A DNA stretch of 64,000 nucleotides from positions 186,001 to 250,000 of the forward strand of contig NZ_JAOVZW010000008.1 of the NCBI RefSeq assembly GCF_026460885.1, given 5' to 3'. The position numbers were made by a program, and so were the translations under genes. Below, piece after piece: positions 51,014 to 59,442 of this stretch. A model generated the notes under the pieces. It was not told the origin of the DNA. It made no database searches and saw nothing but the letters and a program-made list of their open reading frames with translations. Position 1 is the stretch's first letter. Each line of letters starts with the position of its first letter. This stretch comes from Chryseobacterium formosum. GTDB taxonomy: Bacteria > Bacteroidota > Bacteroidia > Flavobacteriales > Weeksellaceae.

Positions 51014-51967
51014 TTATTTAAAATCTTTTGCAATTTTAGTAATTAAATTTTTCATTTTGGTTTTTAATAATTCAGGTTCCAATATTGTTGCATAATCTGC
51101 GAAAGTAATCAGCCAGCGTGGAAATCCTTCATCAATCCACTCAGTTTCGAAGGTCATTTCGATGCCTTGATCAGTTTCTTTTTCTTCAATCAATCCGTAA
51201 TAGCTTTTAGAATTGATTAAATATCCCATGATTTTTTTATCGACCAGTAATTTTACTTTTGTGGTTGTTTTTGAGGCAATTCTCCGATGATCATTTATTT
51301 TACCGTATTCCTGCGAAAAAGAAATTTCTGTTTTGGAAATTTTCAAAATCCGGTCGACTCTGAATTGTCTGAAATCTTTTCTTAACGTACAAAAAGCCAT
51401 GATGTACCAATAGGTAAATTCGTAAAAAATTCCAATGGCTTCAATGGTACGATTTGAAACCTGTGCACCAACACTTTGATATTCAATAGAAAGCTGTTTT
51501 TTTTCGGCAATACTTTCAAGAATAATCGGAATTACATTTTTGATAGAATCATCCGATTTCGGACTGTAATCAAAAATATCAATCTGATTTTCAATATTCT
51601 GAATTAAATTTTTATCTGAATTTCTTAATACCGACCGCAGTTTTTCCATTGCCGTTTTATAATGATTTCCCAAACTTTCATGTGAAAATTTCTGCATCAG
51701 TTTTTCAGCAGTAATAAAACTTAAAACCTCTTCTTTGGTAAACATTACAGGCGGAAGTTTGTAGCCATCCATCAAAGAATAACCGCTTCCCGCTTCACCA
51801 ACAATCGGAATTCCTGCGTTTTCCAACGTTTTCACATCACGGTAAATCGTTCTTACGCTCACTTCAAATTTTTCAGCCAAATCCTGTGCTCTTACAATCG
51901 GTTTTGATTGTAACTGAGTGAGAATGGCGGTGACGCGGTCGAGCTTTTTTAGGTAATGATCATTCAT
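51014..51967 (-). CDS. YafY-type transcriptional regulator (HTH-11 and WYL domains)
   Basis: A 317-residue DNA-binding protein: winged helix at about residues 8-60 (QDLAEKFEVSVRTIYRDVKTLENAGIPI is the recognition region) and a WYL domain at about 145-220 (IEYQSVGAQVSNRTIEAIGIFYEFTYWYIMAFCTLRKDFRQFRVDRI), then a WCX C-terminal domain. WYL regulators sense small molecules or nucleic acid and often work as activators or repressors of neighbouring genes. The gene starts right after the stop of the LytM-like gene and stops right before the amidase gene, so it probably controls this unit, directly or by feedback. Confidence 0.9.
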   Translation of the reverse strand: MNDHYLKKLDRVTAILTQLQSKPIVRAQDLAEKFEVSVRTIYRDVKTLENAGIPIVGEAGSGYSLMDGYKLPPVMFTKEEVLSFITAEKLMQKFSHESLGNHYKTAMEKLRSVLRNSDKNLIQNIENQIDIFDYSPKSDDSIKNVIPIILESIAEKKQLSIEYQSVGAQVSNRTIEAIGIFYEFTYWYIMAFCTLRKDFRQFRVDRILKISKTEISFSQEYGKINDHRRIASKTTTKVKLLVDKKIMGYLINSKSYYGLIEEKETDQGIEMTFETEWIDEGFPRWLITFADYATILEPELLKTKMKNLITKIAKDFK

Positions 51968-52399
51968 CTAATCGGGCTTTTTACAATTTAATTCAACTTT
52001 AAGACGTTCTGTTTTTTTCCAATATTGAAATTCTACTAAATATTTTTTTTCATCTTCATCAAAAAGAGCGAAACCTAACAACGCATCTTTTTCAATTTTG
52101 TCTTGGGGTTTAAAAAAAACTTTATCCAAATTTGAATAAGTATAAAAATAATCATCAACAGTTCTAACCAACAATGTTTTAGAATTATCACTGTGTAAAA
52201 GAATATTAACAACTTTTCCTTCTGAAAGGCTAAAAACCTGATTATTATCCGATTTGATTCTATTTAAAGATTTATCATCTCCACTGCCCAAACATCTAAG
52301 AATAGATGGTATAATTTCTCCTGTTTTTAGCGGACATGGCAATTGAGAAAACAAGAAATTAGTAAATAAAACCATTAAAAATAAAAACCTAATTTTCAT
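51968..52399 (-). CDS. Secreted LytM-like (M23-fold) protein lacking catalytic residues
   Basis: A 143-residue protein with a signal peptide (about 1-18, ending FSQ). After a Cys-containing stretch comes a compact domain that follows the order of LytM/M23 peptidases: SEGKVVNILLHSDNSKTLLVRTVDDYFYTYSNL, FKPQDKIEKDALLGFA and LVEFQYWK. The usual metal ligands are missing; where active enzymes have HLHFEVW this has LVEFQYW. So it is probably a non-catalytic LytM-like protein, as in EnvC-type activators. It overlaps the ABC gene by 11 bases and joins the WYL gene with no gap. Fold assignment is by eye. Confidence 0.6.
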   Translation of the reverse strand: MKIRFLFLMVLFTNFLFSQLPCPLKTGEIIPSILRCLGSGDDKSLNRIKSDNNQVFSLSEGKVVNILLHSDNSKTLLVRTVDDYFYTYSNLDKVFFKPQDKIEKDALLGFALFDEDEKKYLVEFQYWKKTERLKVELNCKKPD

Positions 52400-54200
52400 C
52401 TTTATAACTTTTCACCAATCTATCCAAATTCAAACTCCTCGCCGAAGCATCAAAAATTTCTCGGTAAGTTCCATTCATCTGCACCAGTTCATCGTGAGTT
52501 CCGCTTTCTACGACGTGTCCTTTTTTCATCACATAAATTTTATCTGAATCTAAAATTTGTGAAAGAGAATGTGAAATAATTACAACTGTTCGTCCAGCTT
52601 TTATGGCATCCAAAGAATTTTTAATCTGTTCCGTAGCAATTGCATCGAGACTTGCAGTCGGTTCGTCCAGAAAAATAATCGGTGGATTTTTCAAAAATAA
52701 TCTTGCAATCGCAATCCTCTGTTGTTGTCCACCTGAAAGTTGAGTTGCGTCATGTTGATATTTTTCAGGAAGATCTAAAATCTGCTCGTGGAGATAAGCT
52801 TTTTTAGCAGCTTCTTCAATTTCCTCGAAGCTCGCATTCATATTTCCGTAGCGAATGTTGTCTTCAATACTTCCCTGAAAAATGTGATTTTTCTGCAATA
52901 CCAAGCCTAAATCGTCTCTCAAGAAAGTATTGTTGTAATTTTTCAAATCAACTTTATCTAAAATAATTTCGCCTGAATCGGGAAGATAGAATTTACACAA
53001 GAGATTGATAATTGTTGACTTACCGGCTCCGCTTAATCCTACTAAAGCGGTAGTTTTACCATTTTCAAAAGTCATCGAAACATTGTTGAGTGCTTTTGTT
53101 CCGTTTGGATAGGTGAAATTAACGTTTTTTAATTCAAAATTTCCCTTAATTTTATTTTCTACAAAAGTTCCGTTGGGTTCAGTTTCGTTTTCGGCATTTA
53201 AAATATCAAAATAACCTTCCGCATAAATCATCGCATCATTCATATCATCATAAATTCTGTGAAGCTGTCTGATTGGTGAAGAGACATTATTGAAAAGCAT
53301 GATGTGAAGCATAATCGCACCAATGGTCATCTTTTGATCCAAAACCAAGTAAACCGTCAGAAGAATAATTAAAACAACCCCAAACTGCTCGATAAAAGTT
53401 TTTAAACCGTCGTAGATAAAACTCGTTTTTCGGGTAAACATTTGGCTGTCCATCAACTGCATTTGCAAATCGTACTGTTTTTTACCTTCAAATTTTTCAC
53501 GGACAAAACTTTTAATCACCATAATGGAATTGATTAAATTTAAAAGTCCGGAAGTTTTTTGTTCACGTTGATTTCTCAACGTTCGCCTCACTCCTCCCAA
53601 TTTTTTTGCCTGTAATGAACTGATATAAAAATAAATAGGAACAATAATCGTAGAAACTATTCCTACATAAACGTTTTGCAAATACATAATAATTAGAGCG
53701 ATAAATGCATTTGAAAATAGCGGAAGCATATCGATGAAGAAGTTTTGAACGAGTCTTGTCAAACTTTCAATTCCACGGTCGATTCTTGTTTGTAATTTTC
53801 CTGAAGCGTGGTTTTCATCATTAAAATATGCAACTCTATACGTCAAAATCTTGTCAATCGCCGACTGTGCCAAAACCGAACTTACATTAATTCTTATTTT
53901 TTCACCATAAAATTTTTGCCCGAAATTGATGAAAATATTTAAGAGTTCTTTTCCCAATAAAATAACCGAGATGAGAATTAAAATATGAACTCCTTCATTC
54001 ATCGGATTTGGTAAATGAGTCAGTTTTGTGACTTCATCCACCGTATATTTTAAAACTAAAGGATTGACTTGAGCTGCTAAAGCACCGAGGAAAGTTAGAA
54101 ACAAAGTCCCATAAATCATCGGTCGATACGGTTTTATAAAAGGAATAAGCTGTTTGTAAATTCCAAATAAAGTAACTGTTCTGTTGAAAGGTTTTGCCAT
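52389..54200 (-). CDS. ABC transporter, fused permease and ATPase
   Basis: A 603-residue half-transporter with a six-helix membrane part (to about residue 325) and an ATPase domain (about 355-590). Walker A GLSGAGKST, signature LSGGQQQR, Walker B IIFLDEPTASLD, and switch His in IISHSLSQ are intact. It is a type IV exporter, distinct from that at 38643-40448. It is the first gene of a reverse-strand unit with the LytM-like protein, WYL regulator and Ntn amidase. The hairpin just upstream (54217-54252) ends the preceding gene, so this unit likely has its own start of transcription. Confidence 0.92.
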   Translation of the reverse strand: MAKPFNRTVTLFGIYKQLIPFIKPYRPMIYGTLFLTFLGALAAQVNPLVLKYTVDEVTKLTHLPNPMNEGVHILILISVILLGKELLNIFINFGQKFYGEKIRINVSSVLAQSAIDKILTYRVAYFNDENHASGKLQTRIDRGIESLTRLVQNFFIDMLPLFSNAFIALIIMYLQNVYVGIVSTIIVPIYFYISSLQAKKLGGVRRTLRNQREQKTSGLLNLINSIMVIKSFVREKFEGKKQYDLQMQLMDSQMFTRKTSFIYDGLKTFIEQFGVVLIILLTVYLVLDQKMTIGAIMLHIMLFNNVSSPIRQLHRIYDDMNDAMIYAEGYFDILNAENETEPNGTFVENKIKGNFELKNVNFTYPNGTKALNNVSMTFENGKTTALVGLSGAGKSTIINLLCKFYLPDSGEIILDKVDLKNYNNTFLRDDLGLVLQKNHIFQGSIEDNIRYGNMNASFEEIEEAAKKAYLHEQILDLPEKYQHDATQLSGGQQQRIAIARLFLKNPPIIFLDEPTASLDAIATEQIKNSLDAIKAGRTVVIISHSLSQILDSDKIYVMKKGHVVESGTHDELVQMNGTYREIFDASARSLNLDRLVKSYKDEN

Positions 54201-54216
54201 GAATTGGTTTTAAAAG

Positions 54217-54252
54217 AAAAACGTACCGTTTTTGAGAGAAAAGGTACGTTTT
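54217..54252 (-). terminator. Terminator after the 54285-55631 gene
   Basis: A 10-bp perfect stem (AAAACGTACC / GGTACGTTTT) with an AT-rich loop. Read on the minus strand it continues into TTCTTTTAAAA. Confidence 0.75.
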
Positions 54253-54284
54253 ATTATTTTTTAGCGCAAATATTTAATTCAGTT

Positions 54285-55631
54285 TTAAGCTTTAGAAAAC
54301 TCTTTCACAAATAATTTTATGTTCTTATTATTTGGAAACTCTTTTTCAACTATATTTAAATAGTCAACTATTTCCTGTTCATTTTTATTTTTAACTTGTT
54401 TAAGAAATATTTTATAATAATCATCAAATTTTATCTCAGATGAATCTTTTTCTAAAATATCTCTAAAATAGGTAAAATGATTTTCAAAATCAGCTCTTTG
54501 ATCCAAAGCAAAAACACCAATGATGTTTTTTAGATATTGAGTATGATACATTTCAGAATCCTTACCATACACATACTTCTTGTTGGTTATCAGCGCATCT
54601 AAATAAGTCATTTTAGGACCTTTTGCACCGGGGAATTCAGTAATTACTTGATTTATGTTTTTAAGAAATGCTTCAAACTGTTCTTTATCTTTTACTTTTT
54701 TTGGACTTGTATTCCAGTCGACAGTGTCCAAATTAAGTCCACCTTCTTTTTCTCCGTAATAAAATGGATTGATTTTTATGTAATCTATATACTTTTTATT
54801 GTCACTTCCTGCTAAATCCTGTATTGGCTCTCCGTAGACAAAAGTTATATATTCATCAAAAATATGATCATCTGGTGGATTTTCATTCGTCAGATGAAAA
54901 TATTGTTTCGAAGTTTTAGATTTAAGTTTAAAATTTATCTTAGAGTATTGATCTGAAAAAAAAAGTTTATTTTCATTCCATAATGAAGAATATTCGCCTA
55001 AAATTTTCTCTCTTTCAATTTCTGTTTTATTTTTATCTCTGTAAAAATATTCATTACAATCTAATTGTAAAAGTTTAAAATACAATCTATCCTCCTTAGA
55101 AATATGATTTTTTGTAATTATATTTTCAATATTATCAGAAAGAGATTTAAAATCTACGTCGGTGAAAATTAACTCGTATCGATCTTGTAATGCTTTTCGT
55201 ATTTCTAATTTTTTCAAATCGATATCAGCAGAATATTTATTCTGAATATCTTTCAGAGCTACGAAGTAGTCATCGTCATTTTTAGTAACCGCAAATAACC
55301 ATAATTTCAGAAGAGCTTTTTCTTTTTCATTTAATTTTGAAAAATCTATGATTTCATGAGTTTTACTTTTACCTTTTGTTTGGTAATCAATTAAACAGCG
55401 TAAGTAATATTGATTTTTAGGATTTTTCCTTAAACTTTCATGTTTAAGAAATTGCAAGGCCTTTTCATAGTTTCCGTTTTCTGAATTACATAAACTTATT
55501 CCATAATTTAAGTAATAAGAACTTTCAAATGAATCAGAAAAAAACGGGAATTTTACATTCAATTGTGCTTTAGCAAAAAATGCAAAGCAGAAAAATGTAA
55601 TTGTTAAAAAAAAATTACCCCTCAAAAACAT
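54285..55631 (-). CDS. Secreted protein of unknown function, overlapping lptB
   Basis: A 448-residue protein with a signal peptide (about 1-22, ending AKAQ). The rest is charged and mostly helical, with TPR-like segments near the start (YYLNYGISLCNSENGNYEKALQFL) and end. I recognise no domain. Its ATG lies 17 bases inside the end of lptB, out of frame, so the two are translationally coupled. The C-terminal extension of LptB has no homologue in ordinary LptB, and this protein could be its functional partner. Its codon use is more AT-rich than that of lptB. A terminator follows. Confidence 0.65.
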   Translation of the reverse strand: MFLRGNFFLTITFFCFAFFAKAQLNVKFPFFSDSFESSYYLNYGISLCNSENGNYEKALQFLKHESLRKNPKNQYYLRCLIDYQTKGKSKTHEIIDFSKLNEKEKALLKLWLFAVTKNDDDYFVALKDIQNKYSADIDLKKLEIRKALQDRYELIFTDVDFKSLSDNIENIITKNHISKEDRLYFKLLQLDCNEYFYRDKNKTEIEREKILGEYSSLWNENKLFFSDQYSKINFKLKSKTSKQYFHLTNENPPDDHIFDEYITFVYGEPIQDLAGSDNKKYIDYIKINPFYYGEKEGGLNLDTVDWNTSPKKVKDKEQFEAFLKNINQVITEFPGAKGPKMTYLDALITNKKYVYGKDSEMYHTQYLKNIIGVFALDQRADFENHFTYFRDILEKDSSEIKFDDYYKIFLKQVKNKNEQEIVDYLNIVEKEFPNNKNIKLFVKEFSKA

Positions 55632-56676
55632 AAGTCGTCAGATAATGCAGTTCAGTTTTGCTTGCTGCTTTAGAATCTGCTTCAGCTTGTTCCAAAGAAT
55701 AATTTGAATTGATTTCTTTCTTCTGGAAAACAAAAGAATTATTCGCATTTTTGTCAACAACATCATTGAAAATATGCTGAATTTCTGAATTTCCCAATGA
55801 TGAAAAACTAATGTCTTCAAAACCATACATCAATCTCAAATCATCAAACTGGGCAAAATTCTCATCTACAAAACCCTGAAATTTAGACTTAGATTCAAAA
55901 TTTCCTGCCCAAATATTATAAGCATAGCTTTTCTTACTAGGCTTATCGAAAATACTCTGGTAAACGAAATTTTCTCCTAAATACGCTTCTCTTACTTGCG
56001 GATCGTTTGCCAATTCTTCGGGAAGACCTTCTTTCAGAATCTTTCCTTCAAACATAATGTACGTTTTGTTGGTAATCGCCAAAGTCTGCTGTACGTTGTG
56101 ATCGGTAATGAGAATTCCAATGTTTTTATCGGTCAAACTTCTTACAATTTTCTGAATATCTTCTACTGCAATCGGGTCAACTCCCGCAAAAGGTTCATCC
56201 AAAAGAATAAAACTTGGGTCTGTTGCCAAACATCTTGCAATCTCGGTTCTACGTCTTTCTCCTCCGGAAAGCAAATCACCTCGGTTTTTACGAACGTGTT
56301 GTAAAGAAAATTCCTCAATAAGTTCGTCACATTTTATTTGTTGCTCTCTTTTTGAAAGTTTAGTGAGCTGTAAAACGCCCATGATGTTCTCTTCTACAGA
56401 AAGTTTTCTGAAAATAGAAGCTTCCTGAGCAAGATAACCTATACCTTTTTGAGCACGACGATACATCGCATCGGAAGTGATTTCCTGTTTATCAAGGAAA
56501 ATCTTTCCTGAAGTAGGCTTCACCAAACCTACGATCATGTAGAACGAAGTGGTTTTTCCGGCTCCGTTCGGACCAAGCAAACCTACAATTTCTCCCTGCT
56601 GAACCTGTACAGAAACGCCTTTTACAACTTTTTTGGGACCGTATTCTTTGATTAAGTTTTCTCCTCGTAAAATCAT
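55615..56676 (-). CDS. lptB: LPS export ATPase LptB with an extra C-terminal domain
   Basis: The first 237 or so residues are LptB, the ATPase that powers lipopolysaccharide transport through LptFGC: Walker A GPNGAGKTT (35-43), Q-loop GYLAQEASIFRKL, signature LLSGGERRR, Walker B FILLDEPFAGVDPI, H-switch ITDHNV, and the family end EAYLGENF. Normal LptB stops there at about 240 residues. Here it goes on for about 115 more (238-353), with the pattern YNIWAGNFESKSKFQGFVDE ... LMYGFEDISFSSL ... ANNSFVFQ ... LHYLTTYVFEG, which resembles an Imm22-type immunity domain. No stop or frameshift separates the two parts. The next gene overlaps the end. Confidence 0.9.
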   Translation of the reverse strand: MILRGENLIKEYGPKKVVKGVSVQVQQGEIVGLLGPNGAGKTTSFYMIVGLVKPTSGKIFLDKQEITSDAMYRRAQKGIGYLAQEASIFRKLSVEENIMGVLQLTKLSKREQQIKCDELIEEFSLQHVRKNRGDLLSGGERRRTEIARCLATDPSFILLDEPFAGVDPIAVEDIQKIVRSLTDKNIGILITDHNVQQTLAITNKTYIMFEGKILKEGLPEELANDPQVREAYLGENFVYQSIFDKPSKKSYAYNIWAGNFESKSKFQGFVDENFAQFDDLRLMYGFEDISFSSLGNSEIQHIFNDVVDKNANNSFVFQKKEINSNYSLEQAEADSKAASKTELHYLTTYVFEG

Positions 56677-56681
56677 AAAGG

Positions 56682-56689
56682 CAAAGATA
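56682..56689 (-). promoter_or_regulatory. Candidate -7 box of lptB
   Basis: TATCTTTG on the minus strand ends only 5 bases before the ATG, so the transcript would begin at or next to the start codon. Confidence 0.5.
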
Positions 56690-56787
56690 AAGTTTTTTTG
56701 AATTAGAAATTTATTACGAATGACTGACTTATTTAATTTATGAATATTTAATACAAATTTTAATTATTAAAAAACCAAGACAACTTT

Positions 56788-56819
56788 TTTGTGTTTAAAT
56801 AAAGAAAAATCTAATTTTA
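56788..56819 (+). promoter_or_regulatory. Candidate promoter of priA
   Basis: TTTG (56788-56791), 20 bases, then TAATTTTA (56812-56819), one mismatch from TAnnTTTG. It lies just before the TTG start at 56836. Confidence 0.55.
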
Positions 56820-56835
56820 CACTTTAATTATTCCC

Positions 56836-59283
56836 TTGCAATACGCTCAAATTATTTTACCGCTCAATCTGAAAGGAACTTTTACTTATAAAGTTTCTGA
56901 AGAATTATTTTCAACAATCCAGCCCGGAATGCGAGTTTTGGTTCAATTTGGCGGAAAAAAAATCTATACGGGAATTGTTTTTGAGTTGCATGATGAAGAA
57001 CCTACGCAGTTTGTTCCGAAGGAAGTCATCAGTATTTTAGATGAACAGCCGATTTTGCCATCGCAACAAATTAAGTTCTGGAAATGGCTTTCAGATTATT
57101 ATCTCTGCAATTTGGGTGAAATTTATCGCTTTGCTTTTCCATCTTCTTTAAAACTGGAGAGTGAAACTTATCTTAAATTAAAACCAAACGTTACTGTAGA
57201 ATTTGAGAATCTTGATGTCAACGAAATGTATCTGATTCAGGCATTGGAAGTGCGACAATTGATAAATTTAACGGATATTGAAGCATTTATCCCGAAAAAA
57301 GATATTATTAAGACGATCAATTCACTGATTGATTTGCAATATATTGAAATCGACGAGAAAATCGCTGAAAAATACAAAGCGAAAGAAGTTGCTTATGTAA
57401 AAATCAACGATGAGGTTTTAAAAAACAACAATCTTACTGAGATTCTTTTAAGCTTGAAAAGAGCTCAGAAACAGAAAGATCTTTTTCTTCATATTTTAGA
57501 AAAACAGACTGAGAACCCTGATTTACACATTAAAAAATCAGAATTATTTGACGACGGATATTTTGGGAGTTCGCATTTTAAATCTTTGGCAGATAAAAAT
57601 CTTGTTGAAGAATATTACATGCAAAAAGACAGAATTGAAAGCTATGAAGGCGAAATTGAAGAGGTTGAAAAGCTTACAGAAGTTCAGAAAGCTGCAAAAG
57701 TTGAAGTGGATGAAGCTTTCGAAGAAGGCAGAAATGTGTTGCTTCATGGTGTAACTTCATCCGGGAAAACACATATTTATTTAGAGAAAATCGAAGAATG
57801 TATTTCTGAAGGTAAAAATGTGTTGTTTTTACTTCCTGAAATTTCTTTAACGAAACAAATTACCCAAAGATTAGAAAAAAAATACGGAAGACAGCTCGGT
57901 TTTTATCATCAGAAACTGACCGATTTTGAAAAGGTTGAAATCTGGAGGAGAATTAAAAATAATGATATTAAAATCCTTATTGCTACACGAAATTCTTTGT
58001 TTTTACCGTATCAGAATTTAGGCTTAATTGTGGTCGACGAAGAGCATGATTCGGGGTATAAACCGAGAGAAGTTTCTCCTTTTTTCAATGCAAAAGATTC
58101 GGCTTTGGTTTTGGCGAATTTTTATGGAGCCAATGTGATTTTAGGCTCGGCAACGCCTTCTGTTGAAAGCTATTATTTAGCCAGAAAAGAGAAGATGAAA
58201 TATATTTTTCTGAATGAAAGATTCGGAAATGTAAAGCTTCCGGAATTTGAATTGATTAATTTTAAAGAAGCTCAGGATTCTAAAAAAGTTTCCGGAAATT
58301 TTTCTTTGAAATTAATTGATGAGATTAAAAAAACTTTAGAAGAAAAAAATCAGACGATGATTCTTCATAACCGTCGTGGTTACGCCAGTGTTTTGGAATG
58401 TGAGTCTTGTGGTTATGTAAATTACTGCTCAAATTGTGATGTTGTGATGACCTATCACAAAGCCGCAAACGAAATGAAATGCCATTATTGCGGACAAAGA
58501 GCTTCAAAACCAAGAGCCTGTCCAAAATGTTTTTCAGAAAATCTGAACGAAAGAGGAGTAGGAGTTGAGCAAATTCACGAAGAAATTTCTAAAATTTTCC
58601 CAGATAATGAAGTCGACAGAATGGATGTTGATTCGATGCGCAAGAAATTTGCCTACGAAAAATTATACGAAAAAATTGAAGACAGAGAAACCGATATTGT
58701 GGTTGGAACTCAGATGATTTCCAAAGGTTTGGATTTTGATCATATTGAATTGGTTGCGATTCCTAAAGCAGATTCGATGTTGTATGTGCAGGATTTCAGA
58801 GCCGAAGAAAGAGCGTATCAACTGATTACTCAAGTTTCCGGAAGAGCGGGAAGAGTTTCTGGAAATGGTAGAGTTTTAATTCAGACTTTTAATCCTGATC
58901 ATTCTGTTTTTCAGTTGATTAAAATGAATAATATTTCTAAAATTTATAAATATTTCCTCACCGAAAGGCAAAAATTCAATTATCCACCTTTCACAAAATT
59001 AATTATGATTGAGTTGAAACACCGAAGAGACGAAAAAGTAGATCGCGCTTCGCAGTTTTTAGGTTCAATTTTAAGAAAATACCTTCCCGAAGATTGTATC
59101 TTAGGTCCTGAAAGAGCGCAAATTGCGAGATTGAATAACTTATATCAGTTTCAGGTTTTACTTAAACTTCCACGAGGTAAAAACTATGAGAAATTTAAAA
59201 GTCTGGTTTTATTAAGTTTAAACGAATTTGACGAAATCACTGCTTATCAAAGCATTAAAAAAGACATATTTGTAGATTTTTAA
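56836..59283 (+). CDS. priA: Primosomal protein N' (replication restart helicase PriA)
   Basis: DNA helicase that reloads the replisome at stalled forks. The 815 residues hold an N-terminal 3'-end-binding domain (to about 105), the winged-helix region, DEAH-type helicase motifs (Walker A GVTSSGKT near residue 301, VDEEHD as motif II, ATPSVE as motif III), the zinc-binding cysteines (CESCGYVNYCSNC ... CHYCG ... CPKC), and motif V/VI with SKGLDFD and QVSGRAGR. The start is a TTG: the in-frame codons upstream contain no ATG, and the first residues (QYAQIILPL) match the usual N-terminus. Divergent from lptB. Confidence 0.96.
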   Translation: MQYAQIILPLNLKGTFTYKVSEELFSTIQPGMRVLVQFGGKKIYTGIVFELHDEEPTQFVPKEVISILDEQPILPSQQIKFWKWLSDYYLCNLGEIYRFAFPSSLKLESETYLKLKPNVTVEFENLDVNEMYLIQALEVRQLINLTDIEAFIPKKDIIKTINSLIDLQYIEIDEKIAEKYKAKEVAYVKINDEVLKNNNLTEILLSLKRAQKQKDLFLHILEKQTENPDLHIKKSELFDDGYFGSSHFKSLADKNLVEEYYMQKDRIESYEGEIEEVEKLTEVQKAAKVEVDEAFEEGRNVLLHGVTSSGKTHIYLEKIEECISEGKNVLFLLPEISLTKQITQRLEKKYGRQLGFYHQKLTDFEKVEIWRRIKNNDIKILIATRNSLFLPYQNLGLIVVDEEHDSGYKPREVSPFFNAKDSALVLANFYGANVILGSATPSVESYYLARKEKMKYIFLNERFGNVKLPEFELINFKEAQDSKKVSGNFSLKLIDEIKKTLEEKNQTMILHNRRGYASVLECESCGYVNYCSNCDVVMTYHKAANEMKCHYCGQRASKPRACPKCFSENLNERGVGVEQIHEEISKIFPDNEVDRMDVDSMRKKFAYEKLYEKIEDRETDIVVGTQMISKGLDFDHIELVAIPKADSMLYVQDFRAEERAYQLITQVSGRAGRVSGNGRVLIQTFNPDHSVFQLIKMNNISKIYKYFLTERQKFNYPPFTKLIMIELKHRRDEKVDRASQFLGSILRKYLPEDCILGPERAQIARLNNLYQFQVLLKLPRGKNYEKFKSLVLLSLNEFDEITAYQSIKKDIFVDF

Positions 59284-59442
59284 CAAACTTTAACAAACTT
59301 TATGCTGTTTTATAACAGTCTACTGAACTACCATACAACAATAATTTCTACATTTGACCGTTGATTATATGTTTGGGATTTAATTAATGATTTAACTAAT
59401 CGTTTTTTATACTATCCAAAATATAACGAAAAGAAAAATTAG

